64,000 nt of DNA from contig JAFVBA010000003.1 in assembly GCA_017480245.1 (NCBI GenBank), positions 99,651-163,650 of the forward strand, read 5' to 3'. Positions 54,631-62,153 of this stretch are shown here, piece by piece. The notes beneath the pieces were generated by a model that saw only the letters and a list, made by a program, of their open reading frames with translations, made no database searches and had not been told where the DNA came from. Made by a program: the position numbers and the translations under genes. This DNA comes from Bacteroidales bacterium (lineage in GTDB: Bacteria > Bacteroidota > Bacteroidia > Bacteroidales > P3). The first letter of the stretch is position 1. Every line of letters starts with the position of its first letter.

Positions 54631-55899
54631 ATGGAAGAGCAAAATTATATATACAGAATAGGCGACAGATTGTTAGAAGAACAGATGGAATCCTCAGGTG
54701 CAGTACTTATTGAGGGTGCTAAATGGTGCGGAAAGACAAGTACGGGCAAACATTTGGCAAAGAGTATTCTTTATATGCAAGACCCTGATGAGTTTCAGGC
54801 AAATATGCGTATTGCAGAGTCAAAACCGTCATTGCTTTTGCGGGGAGATAATCCCCGATTGATAGATGAATGGCAAATGGCTCCTGTTCTTTGGGATGCA
54901 GTCAGATTTGAAGTGGATAAACGCGGAGGAAAGTTCGGACAATTTATACTTACTGGTTCTGCTGTGCCTAAAGACAATGAAACAATGCACACGGGAACGG
55001 GCAGAATATCCAGAATATTACTGCGACCGATGACTTTGTTTGAATCAAAAGAGTCCAACGGCGATGTTTCTTTGAAATCATTGTTTGACGGTAACACCGA
55101 AATAGAATCTTTCAGCACCTTGACAATAGAAGATATAGCACACGTGATTTGCAGAGGCGGTTGGCCGGCGGCAGTTGTGCAAAAAGCGAAAAATTATAAG
55201 GTTGCGGAAAATTATGTTGAAGCAGTAATCAATATGGATGTGCATAGAGTGGATGGAGTTGAGAAAAATCCACAACGGGTACGTATGTTGATGAAGTCAT
55301 TATCAAGAAACATTTCAACCCTTGCTACATTAAAAACCATTCAAGACGATATTCAAGCCAACGATATTGCTATTTCGGAAAACACTTTAAATTCTTATTT
55401 GAATGCTTTGCGGAGAATTTTTGTTGTGGAGGATATTCCTGCGTGGCAACCTTCACTTCGCTCCAAAACTGCGATAAGAACCTCAGCCAAAAGGCAATTT
55501 GTTGATCCTTCGATTGCAACTGCTGTTCTGAAAGTCAAACCTGACGGACTTTTAAAGGACTTTGAATTGTTCGGATTCTTGTTTGAAAGCCTTTGTACGC
55601 GAGATATACGCGTTTATTCGCAGGCTAACGACGGTGAAGTCTTACATTACAGAGACAAAAACGGACTTGAAAGCGACCTTATTATAAGATTAAATGACGG
55701 AAGATGGGCAGCAATAGAAGTAAAGATGGGAAACAAACAGATAGAGCAAGCATCCAAGAACCTAATTAAACTAAAAAGCAAAGTAGATACCGACAAAATC
55801 GGGGAGCCGTCATTTCTTATGGTGATAACCGGCGGACAGTATGCCTACAAAGATAAAAACGGTGTGTTGATTTGCCCAATAGGTTGCTTAAAAAATTAA
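54631..55899 (+). CDS. AAA ATPase with DUF4143 domain, 422 aa
   Basis: AAA_14-type P-loop ATPase: Walker A GAKWCGKTST (about 29-38), Walker B RLIDEWQMAP, sensor FILTGSAVP. The C-terminal DUF4143 half ends in a restriction-endonuclease-like strand pattern (LESDLIIRLNDGRWAAIEVKMG), with D and ExK residues. Cellular role unknown; such genes are common, mobile and often multicopy in Bacteroidetes. Monocistronic. Confidence 0.9.
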   Translation: MEEQNYIYRIGDRLLEEQMESSGAVLIEGAKWCGKTSTGKHLAKSILYMQDPDEFQANMRIAESKPSLLLRGDNPRLIDEWQMAPVLWDAVRFEVDKRGGKFGQFILTGSAVPKDNETMHTGTGRISRILLRPMTLFESKESNGDVSLKSLFDGNTEIESFSTLTIEDIAHVICRGGWPAAVVQKAKNYKVAENYVEAVINMDVHRVDGVEKNPQRVRMLMKSLSRNISTLATLKTIQDDIQANDIAISENTLNSYLNALRRIFVVEDIPAWQPSLRSKTAIRTSAKRQFVDPSIATAVLKVKPDGLLKDFELFGFLFESLCTRDIRVYSQANDGEVLHYRDKNGLESDLIIRLNDGRWAAIEVKMGNKQIEQASKNLIKLKSKVDTDKIGEPSFLMVITGGQYAYKDKNGVLICPIGCLKN

Positions 55900-55938
55900 G
55901 CGATTGCTGTAAATATATAATTCAATACTTTAAATCTT

Positions 55939-56865
55939 CTATTTACCAATATATTTTTTGATAATCGGAACTAAAAGTAAAGTTCTTTTGTCGGCGCCTT
56001 GCTTTCCGAAGTGATAAGAAGTATTATAGTTTAAACTATCAGCAAAAGCAAATACTTCCGAAGGACATTCTTGACGAAGATTATACTTCTTGTAAGTTTC
56101 TTCTATCCTTTTAACGTTTCTTTGTACAGCAATAAATGAAGTTTTTTCTATAACAGGCGGTACAATTATAACTTTAACACCTCTGTTTTGCAATTCTTTA
56201 ACCTGCCGTGCTAAATAAGTAAAATATTTTTCGGAAAATTTATCTTCATCTGCAGGTTTGTTATGCGGAAATGTTTCTTTAGGCTTATCCCAATGGGCAA
56301 CAACATCGCCATTGTCATTAAAAGAAGATAGAGCGTAAGGATTCCATTTTGGTTTTTTATGAGCCAATCTATATTTATAGTAATCTTTTTTCATACTCAA
56401 TGAAGAGGGTATTTCACTAATAACTGTTTTCCATTGCAATCCGTTAAAATCTTTCCATATATACGGATATATAGAAAACAATTGCGACAAAGCTTCCTGT
56501 CCGACCCAAGTACCGTAAGGATGACCATATTCCGGAGCAAGAACTACAATATCTCCAGCTTTGGCATACTTACAAAATTCATCCATCATCGCTTTCATAC
56601 CAATACCTGCATGAATGGAAGTATTGATTACCTGCATTTTCAAACTGTCTTCCAATAAAGGAGAGTTCATTCCGAATGCTAAATTACTGCCACCTATAAG
56701 TATTACAGCATTATCTCTGTTAGGATTCTTTACTGCATCAACTTTCTTTCCCCAAGCAAGAAAATATGCATCGGGATTACCTTTTAGACCAAATAAAACT
56801 ACACTTGATATAGCAATTATCACTATTGCTAATATTGAAAACTTAATTATAAACTTTTTCATCAC
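55939..56865 (-). CDS. SGNH-hydrolase-like exported protein, MBOAT partner, 308 aa
   Basis: An N-terminal membrane helix (about 6-26) precedes a domain that starts VILIGGSNLAFGMNS. This resembles block I of SGNH/GDSL hydrolases, with GGSN carrying the candidate serine. VINTSIHAGIG and VVLAPEYGHPYG follow. Paired 8 bp behind an MBOAT gene, the usual arrangement for surface O-acylation systems (AlgI/AlgJ, DltB/DltD style). It probably moves or removes acetyl groups on an exported polysaccharide. The catalytic His/Asp pair is not certain. Confidence 0.75.
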   Translation of the reverse strand: MMKKFIIKFSILAIVIIAISSVVLFGLKGNPDAYFLAWGKKVDAVKNPNRDNAVILIGGSNLAFGMNSPLLEDSLKMQVINTSIHAGIGMKAMMDEFCKYAKAGDIVVLAPEYGHPYGTWVGQEALSQLFSIYPYIWKDFNGLQWKTVISEIPSSLSMKKDYYKYRLAHKKPKWNPYALSSFNDNGDVVAHWDKPKETFPHNKPADEDKFSEKYFTYLARQVKELQNRGVKVIIVPPVIEKTSFIAVQRNVKRIEETYKKYNLRQECPSEVFAFADSLNYNTSYHFGKQGADKRTLLLVPIIKKYIGK

Positions 56866-56873
56866 CCAATAAT

Positions 56874-58292
56874 TTAGAATTGAAAGTAAATAAATTGTCC
56901 GCCGCTATAAACACCGTACAATAATATATAGAACACTAACGCAATATATGAAATGTACCTTACAACACTATATCTTGAGTGCATAAAATTACACTTCAAT
57001 TGGTATTCATCTTTAATATCCTTTGCAACAAGAATAAATAATGATAAAAAGCAATATGCCATTTGTGTATTACTATGAATAAAAATACCCGAATGACTGC
57101 TTATTATCTTTCCTATAATACTAAAAGCATCCTGAACTGAATTTGCGCGGAAGAAAATCCAACCGAAGCAGGCTATTAGGAATACTACGGCGATGCTTAT
57201 TAGTTTCGCTATTGGCTTGTCTTGTTTCATTTTGCCGAAATAATGTCTGTACAGATTGTCAAGACAAATAAATACGCCGTGCCACGCTCCCCACAAAACA
57301 AATGTCCAATTAGCACCGTGCCAAATGCCGCTTACCAAAAACGTTATCATCAAATTCGTCAAGTGTCTTGCATATCTGACCCTGTTGCCGCCCAAAGGAA
57401 TATAAACATAGTCCATAAACCAAGTTGATAAGGAGATATGCCAACGTTTCCAGAATTCTTTGATGCTTAAAGACAGATACGGTCTGCGGAAATTCTCCAT
57501 TAACTCAAAACCCATCACTTTTGCCGCTCCTCTTGCAATAAGAGAATAGCCTCCGAAGTCGCAATAAATTTGGAAAGTGAAGAATACGGTTGCTAATATC
57601 AAACTGTTGCCGCTGTGTTGGGGGACATTGTTATATACTGCATCAACATATTCTGCCAAACGGTCGGCTACGCACAATTTCATAAAATATCCCCACAACA
57701 TCATCTTACATCCTTCTACTGCATTGTCATAATTGAATGGATGTTCTTTATGAAACTGCGGTAAAAGGTTTTTTGCTCTTTCTATCGGACCTGCTACCAA
57801 CTGCGGAAAGAAACTTACAAACAGTGCGTAGGTAAGAAAGTTCTTTTCCGCCTTAATTGTACCTCTATAAACGTCTATTGAATAACCCAATGCCTGAAAT
57901 GTATAAAACGAAATACCCACAGGAAGCAATATATCCAAATTCGGAACTGTCCATCTAACACCAAACAACTCCAAAACAGAAAATACGCTTTCGTTTATGA
58001 AGTTAAAATATTTGAAAACGAAGAGAATCGCAAGGTTTATCACAAGTGAGGTAACCAAATACGCTTTTTGTTTTCGTTTGTTGCCTTGATATTTTTCTAC
58101 AAACAGACCACAGCCGTATGTTATCGCAGTTGATGTCAGTATAAGCACGGCATAAACAGGCTTCCAGTTCATATAAAAATAATAAGAGGCAAGAAGCAAA
58201 AAGATATTCTGATATTTCGCCTTTCTCAATGCATAAAAGATTATGCAAACGGCAGGAAAGAATAACAAAAACTCAAAACTATTGAACAACAT
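56874..58292 (-). CDS. MBOAT-family O-acyltransferase (AlgI-like), 472 aa
   Basis: Polytopic inner-membrane protein with about ten helices. Family signatures: SYYFYMNWKP, YFNFINES, PVGISFYTFQALGYSIDVYRG, FFPQLVAGPIERA, then FWKRWHISLSTW. The catalytic-histidine region GIWHGANWTFVLWGAWHG follows. AlgI-type proteins pass acetyl groups across the membrane to polysaccharides. It is the first gene of the pair, with its SGNH-like partner 8 bp downstream. Confidence 0.94.
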   Translation of the reverse strand: MLFNSFEFLLFFPAVCIIFYALRKAKYQNIFLLLASYYFYMNWKPVYAVLILTSTAITYGCGLFVEKYQGNKRKQKAYLVTSLVINLAILFVFKYFNFINESVFSVLELFGVRWTVPNLDILLPVGISFYTFQALGYSIDVYRGTIKAEKNFLTYALFVSFFPQLVAGPIERAKNLLPQFHKEHPFNYDNAVEGCKMMLWGYFMKLCVADRLAEYVDAVYNNVPQHSGNSLILATVFFTFQIYCDFGGYSLIARGAAKVMGFELMENFRRPYLSLSIKEFWKRWHISLSTWFMDYVYIPLGGNRVRYARHLTNLMITFLVSGIWHGANWTFVLWGAWHGVFICLDNLYRHYFGKMKQDKPIAKLISIAVVFLIACFGWIFFRANSVQDAFSIIGKIISSHSGIFIHSNTQMAYCFLSLFILVAKDIKDEYQLKCNFMHSRYSVVRYISYIALVFYILLYGVYSGGQFIYFQF

Positions 58293-58568
58293 GACATCTT
58301 GAGTTTTTAGTTAAACAAAAAATATTGCAAACAAGACTTTTTACTTATCTGCAATATATTATTATTGGTATCAAACTTATAATTCAGGGTTGAATTTTGC
58401 CCTTTTATAATGTTAATTTCGGTATTTAGAATATGTAACTCCCCCCTCAACAAGTTACGGAAGTTTGTATTTTTTGCTTCAACGTTTAACATAGTTTTTA
58501 TTCTTTTTAATTCATTCTGTTTTGCAAAATTAGCACTTTTTCTCCACCTGACAAAATATTATTTTTAT

Positions 58569-59108
58569 TTACTTGTCTGTTTTATCAAATAAGTCAAGAT
58601 ATTTTTTGAAAATAAACATTCTGTTTCTGCTTTGACCGCTTGTTTCCGTAATATAACCGTCTTGCTGTAATTGTTTAAGTAAGTCATTTGACGGATTGTA
58701 GGATGTATGGCATATTTCCATTGCCTGTTCTATATTTATATATGGATTAATCATAAGTCTGTGGATTATTTTTATTGCATTAGTGCTTCTACGTCCGTAA
58801 TTTGAACGAATGAAATCCTCAACGTCCGTCTTTAATTGCAATATATCGGAAAGTGTTTGCGTTCCCTCTATACGAGATGAGGTAACAGCTTCTTTAGTTA
58901 CGTGAAGTTGTATAAATAAATCAATATTAGGAACAAGACGTGAGAAAGAATTTAATTCTCCAAGTTTCACTGCTGCTTTTTCCAATAACTTGCTTATTGC
59001 AGAATCAGACCATATCCATTCATCATTAATAAATGTCGGAACAAAATACCTATATCCTGCTGCCCCTAATTCAGTATGTCCTGAAACAAATTCCTCAATC
59101 TTTTTCAT
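58569..59108 (-). pseudogene. Fic protein with the catalytic core deleted, 179 aa
   Basis: The N-terminal part (about 1-92) matches the Fic N-domain, including the auto-inhibitory SSRIEGT motif (S/T-x3-E-G). Immediately after TLSDIL the sequence continues LQLKTDVEDF and GRRSTNAIKII, which in intact proteins lies just behind the Fic core. It then runs through the C-terminal winged helix (LLKQLQQDGYI, SGQSRNRMFIFKKYLDLF). The whole Fic core with HPFxDGNGR, about 170-200 residues, is missing, yet the frame is kept. It cannot transfer AMP. It may be a decaying gene or a retained DNA-binding/inhibitor remnant. Confidence 0.8.
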
Positions 59109-59426
59109 TTTTTTTGAATTTTTTACGGTGCAAAAGTTACAATAATTTTTCCGTTATCTGAGTTTTAGGACAGAAAACTTAAATAAGAAAATTTTTATCT
59201 CAGTTTTATGGGCAGAAGTACGAAAAGCAAAATAATGTAAAATATATTTTTGCCGATTTTTTACTGATTTTTAATTATTTACAAAGGATATTATATATTT
59301 TTGCAGATTGAACGAAAAGCAAAAAAAGTTTAATTTGGTTTAATTTTGCTTTAATTTTTGCCTACTATTCTTTAACGGGTCTTTAATATAGGTTTAAACG
59401 GTCTTTAATTGCCGTTTAATAAGGAC
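59109..59426. other. AT-rich non-coding stretch
   Basis: T-rich sequence upstream of the Fic remnant. TTTAAT/TTTAAC phrases recur around 59330-59420 (taatttggttt, taatttttgcc, taacggtctttaattgccg), but no gene, RNA or clear repeat unit is seen. Confidence 0.4.
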
Positions 59427-59753
59427 ATGAAAACAGGGTGTAAAGCCAATAATAACGGGGTTTTACGCCCTGTTCTTTTGTTGTTGAACGTAGGCTTGTT
59501 TTTAGTGTTATTTGGTGTTTTTTTATGGTTAAAATCAGGTAAGGCAGAAGAGGTAATAAAAAGTAAAATTTTGAGGTTGCAGTTGCAGATGGGGTTGCAC
59601 TTGGGGTTGCAAAATGAGGAATTTTTTGTTGTGATGTACAGGGGTTATTTGTCGGTTTTTGGTGCTTTAAAGTGGCAAAAATGCAGGATTGAGGGGGTAC
59701 TTTTGCAGGGTGTTATATGGTGTAAGTTATTGAATAATAAAAAGTTTATGTAA
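59427..59753 (+). CDS. Possible small membrane protein, 108 aa
   Basis: The ATG at 59427 opens MKTGCKANNNGVLRP, then a good membrane helix (VLLLLNVGLFLVLFGVFLWL), then a Leu/Gln-rich segment (LRLQLQMGLHLGLQ). The helix is credible but the remainder looks low-complexity. No homologue recognised. Equally likely to be a chance ORF. Confidence 0.3.
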   Translation: MKTGCKANNNGVLRPVLLLLNVGLFLVLFGVFLWLKSGKAEEVIKSKILRLQLQMGLHLGLQNEEFFVVMYRGYLSVFGALKWQKCRIEGVLLQGVIWCKLLNNKKFM

Positions 59754-59758
59754 TTTTG
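59730..59758 (+). promoter_or_regulatory. Promoter of the tRNA-like gene
   Basis: TTG at 59730-59732, an 18-bp spacer and a perfect -7 box TAATTTTG at 59751-59758, 60 bp upstream of the tRNA-like cloverleaf. Confidence 0.6.
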
Positions 59759-59817
59759 CATTGTAAAATTTGCGTAAGTTCATTTTTAGTTATTTTTTAA
59801 AGGTTATTTTATGTTAA

Positions 59818-59907
59818 TGCCGAATAGTTTAACGGGAGAATGCTTACATTCCTGCGGTCTATTGATACAAAGGGTAAGTGATACAGGTTCAAATCCTGTT
59901 TCGGCAC
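59818..59907 (+). tRNA. tRNA-like gene with a 26-nt anticodon loop
   Basis: Every arm of a class I tRNA except the anticodon loop has standard geometry. Acceptor TGCCGAA/TTCGGCA (7 bp, perfect); T8 A9; D-stem GTTT/GAAT with loop AACGGGA holding the GG pair. Anticodon stem CTTAC (59843-59847) / GTAAG (59874-59878); variable TGAT; T arm ACAGG-TTCAAAT-CCTGT; discriminator C. The loop between the anticodon stem halves is 26 nt instead of 7. Removing 19 nt at the classical intron position 37/38 would leave a TCC (Gly) anticodon, but other cuts are possible. It has its own promoter and terminator. Real tRNA, pseudo-tRNA or a new tRNA-like RNA cannot be decided here. Confidence 0.6.
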
Positions 59908-59975
59908 TAAAAAAGTGGAAATGAAAAAAGGATTGACGTAAAAACATCGCTGAGAAGCGAAGTGTCTAAAAGGTG

Positions 59976-60007
59976 GTGGCGGTCGGGCAACTGACTGCCA
60001 CTTTTAT
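59976..60007 (+). terminator. Intrinsic terminator of the tRNA-like transcript
   Basis: GTGGCGGTC (59976-59984) pairs with GACTGCCAC (59993-60001), then TTTTATT. A smaller hairpin TCGCT-GAGA-AGCGA with a GNRA-type loop sits just upstream (59947-59960). Confidence 0.8.
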
Positions 60008-60209
60008 TAAAAATACAAGATTGTAATGATAAAAGGTAAAAGTGTAAATATAAGTATTAAAGAGGTTTTATTGACGATATATATAGAAACAATGTATATA
60101 CATAACATAAAAATAGGAACAATTAAGTATGTTAAATTATTCTGTATAACTATAATAAAAGTAGTTAAAATAGACTAAAATCTAAATGTATTATTATATT
60201 TGTTAATTC
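60008..60209. other. AT-rich stretch that may hold the left prophage end
   Basis: No gene. By analogy with Mu, the left end of the transposable element should lie a short way beyond the repressor-side genes, i.e. here or slightly to the left. I see no diagnostic terminal repeat, and the right end is outside the window. Confidence 0.3.
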
Positions 60210-60749
60210 CTATAATACCTTTTTCATTTTAATAAAATAGTAATATACATTATTTAATGAAGTATCACTTAATTCTGTCAATGAATTATAAGTTTTTTTA
60301 TGGGATAGATAATCATTTATCAATTGATGCATTGCGTTATCGGATATATTTAGTTCATGACACTTTGCATGAATAGCCTTGTATCTATCCACCCTTTGTA
60401 GTTGAGTTAATTTACTTTTACTAAAATTCATACCTTTGTATTTAGATAGAAATTTTATGGCATTATTTAATTCACCTTTAGGAATTAGGGAATATTTATT
60501 ACAATGAAACTTTGTCTTTAAAGCATTGTAAATTTGAGGGTATAGTTTCTTTTTATCCGTATCGTTTTTTGACAAAACATTTACAACTTCGTTGATTTTT
60601 TCAACAATCATTCTTGCTTCTGCGTCAGAAATGTGCAAATCAGGGTTATGCATTACTTCTATTTTTGTAGTATGCTTTGAGGTTATGATATAATCCCCTA
60701 CAATTTGAACATTATTGCTTCCTGATATACTTTGATTAATTTCTTTCAT
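60210..60749 (-). CDS. Prophage protein of unknown function beside the repressor, 179 aa
   Basis: Soluble. The N-terminus NQSISGSNNVQIVGDYI resembles a segment of the neighbouring repressor (RSITGNHNNLIGG). A helical C-terminal half follows (KLTQLQRVDRYKAIHAKC, LTELSDTSLNNVY) of the kind seen in phage antirepressor/ORF6-like tails. Co-directional with the repressor, 14 bp behind it. Likely an accessory to lysogeny control; not proven. Confidence 0.65.
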   Translation of the reverse strand: MKEINQSISGSNNVQIVGDYIITSKHTTKIEVMHNPDLHISDAEARMIVEKINEVVNVLSKNDTDKKKLYPQIYNALKTKFHCNKYSLIPKGELNNAIKFLSKYKGMNFSKSKLTQLQRVDRYKAIHAKCHELNISDNAMHQLINDYLSHKKTYNSLTELSDTSLNNVYYYFIKMKKVL

Positions 60750-60763
60750 TACAAATTTATGAT

Positions 60764-61189
60764 TTATTTTATTTTATCAATTAGTTTGCTGATTTGTTTA
60801 TGTAGTTCCTCTTGTTCTTCAAGTAATTTTGTTATCCTTAATTCTTTTTTTAAGTTTTCGTCCTTTAAGTATTGTATGAAATTCTCTAATTCTCTTATTG
60901 TGGTCTTATCTTGGCTTAGAGGAGCTGAACTTCCACCTATTAGATTATTATGATTACCTGTTATGGATCGATTTATGCTTACACCATTTGTTTCCAAACT
61001 TTTTAATAGAGGAAGCATTGTTTTTGGAATTTCGGTAAGATTATTTTCCCAATTTGATACTGTATTTTTGGAAACTCCAACTTTTTTTCCAAATTCTGTT
61101 TGGTTTAAATTTAGATTTTCTCGTATTTTTTTTATTTCTTTTCCTGTCATTTTTAAGATATTACGAAAAATTGTTAATTTATTATTCAT
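60764..61189 (-). CDS. XRE-family phage repressor, 141 aa
   Basis: Helix-turn-helix at residues 27-50 (NLNQTEFGKKVGV then SKNTVSNWE), an unmistakable XRE/Cro-CI type domain. A linker with RSITGNHNNLIGGSS (about 75-90) and a C-terminal coiled coil (100-141, LLEEQEELHKQISKLIDKI) suit multimerisation. No peptidase domain, so inactivation by RecA-stimulated self-cleavage is unlikely. A second ATG at 61150 (MTGKEIKKIREN) fits the domain start better. The 11-bp inverted repeat at 61190-61225 is its probable operator. Confidence 0.88.
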   Translation of the reverse strand: MNNKLTIFRNILKMTGKEIKKIRENLNLNQTEFGKKVGVSKNTVSNWENNLTEIPKTMLPLLKSLETNGVSINRSITGNHNNLIGGSSAPLSQDKTTIRELENFIQYLKDENLKKELRITKLLEEQEELHKQISKLIDKIK

Positions 61190-61238
61190 AATATTTGGAA
61201 AAATATTTGTCTTATTCCAAATATTTGTATTATCTTTG
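61190..61238 (+). promoter_or_regulatory. Early promoter with an 11-bp inverted-repeat operator
   Basis: AATATTTGGAA (61190-61200) and TTCCAAATATT (61215-61225) are a perfect inverted repeat with 14 bp between. The rightward promoter TTTG (61206-61209), 21 bp, TATCTTTG (61231-61238) overlaps it. Binding at these half-sites would cover the -33 box and also block leftward transcription. Confidence 0.7.
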
Positions 61239-61331
61239 CAAAGTAATTCAAAACTGAATTACGCTACAAAATTACAAAAAAGTGGTGATGTAGCAAAAAG
61301 AAAATAAAATAACCTTAAAAATAGAGAAAAA

Positions 61332-61652
61332 ATGAAAAAGAAGGAAAACTTAATAGGAAAGTATTACAGACAAGAATCAAGATGGGATGACAGTATTCAA
61401 AGAATTACATTTGAGAGCAGAGATGAGGTTAAAACTGTATATAAAGTAGTTGGGGTGCATACTCAAAAAGAAAATGCAGAGGATACCTTGTATAACGTAA
61501 GAGAGATTAGGTTTCATTCCGACGAGATTATTGCTTGGGATACGAAGGTTTATACTGCAAGACATTTGAAAGAATGTTACAAGCAGCTGCCTCAAGGCTA
61601 TGTAAAGAAATTATCTGAGATAGTAATGGACAATATATTAAATAACATTTAA
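61332..61652 (+). CDS. Prophage early protein of unknown function, 106 aa
   Basis: First gene after the early promoter. Small, soluble, basic start (MKKKENLIGKYY) with alternating beta strands (VYKVVGVHTQ) and an alpha-helical end (LSEIVMDNILNNI). Nothing recognised. Confidence 0.6.
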   Translation: MKKKENLIGKYYRQESRWDDSIQRITFESRDEVKTVYKVVGVHTQKENAEDTLYNVREIRFHSDEIIAWDTKVYTARHLKECYKQLPQGYVKKLSEIVMDNILNNI

Positions 61653-61665
61653 AACAGTAAAAAAG

Positions 61666-61860
61666 ATGAAAGAACTAATTAGAAGCGAGAACAGGTATCA
61701 AGTGAAGTTTAACGATGAAACGGGCTTTTGTAAGTTGTTAAACGGCGGGCAGACGGTAAAAGAGTTTGTCGGAGTAAGTGAGATGTTGAACTATTGTACA
61801 AGTCATAAGATAGACGTGGCGATAGAAAATTGTATTTGTTCAACAGTAAAGAACTATTAA
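61666..61860 (+). CDS. Prophage early protein of unknown function, 64 aa
   Basis: Short soluble protein with predicted beta hairpin (RYQVKFNDETGFCKLLNGG) and a C-terminal helix with three cysteines (CTSH, CICS). 13 bp after the previous gene, in the same early transcript. Confidence 0.55.
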   Translation: MKELIRSENRYQVKFNDETGFCKLLNGGQTVKEFVGVSEMLNYCTSHKIDVAIENCICSTVKNY

Positions 61861-61901
61861 AGAAATTCGGAAGGTAACCCAACACTATGGACGGTAGCAG
61901 T

Positions 61902-61973
61902 TGCAGGTTAGCCGTAATGATAAGATAAACGGATAAGGTCTTAACACGGGAGGTTCAAGTCCTCCGACTGCAC
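61902..61973 (+). tRNA. Degenerate tRNA-like segment inside the early operon
   Basis: A perfect T arm GGAGG-TTCAAGT-CCTCC (61949-61965) is followed by GACTGCA and C. TGCAGGT at 61902 pairs with GACTGCA in five of seven positions plus a wobble; AGCAGTT at 61896 is an alternative partner. A stem TAAGA/TCTTA (61921-61925 with 61939-61943) could be the anticodon stem with a 13-nt loop, but then the D arm is too short. Total length 72 nt is tRNA-like. It lies between two protein genes of one transcript. Confidence 0.3.
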
Positions 61974-61988
61974 AAAAAAGATAAGGAT

Positions 61989-62153
61989 ATGGAAATATTA
62001 GTAAAACACGGGATAAAAAGAAAGATAGCGAAATTGTTTGGTTGTTCGGAGAGATTTGTAGGGCAGGCATTACAATATATAGCACACAGTGAAAAAGCCC
62101 GCAAAATAAGATATATGGCATTAAAGGATTTCAAAGGAGTAAAAATAGACTAA
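61989..62153 (+). CDS. Small helix-turn-helix prophage protein, 54 aa
   Basis: HGIKRKIAKLFGCSERFVGQ (about 7-26) has the shape of a helix-turn-helix, the rest is basic and helical. By position (between early promoter and transposase) it is comparable to Mu Ner, though no sequence link is claimed. Its stop overlaps the transposase start in TAATG, indicating translational coupling. Confidence 0.65.
   Translation: MEILVKHGIKRKIAKLFGCSERFVGQALQYIAHSEKARKIRYMALKDFKGVKID

Noticed and set aside
59818-59907. Group I intron-containing tRNA
   Set aside because: The extra loop is only 19 nt, far too short for a self-splicing intron.
59818-59907. tRNA attachment site for the prophage
   Set aside because: The element has a Mu-type transposase, which does not need a tRNA site, and no integrase or direct repeat of the tRNA 3' end is seen.
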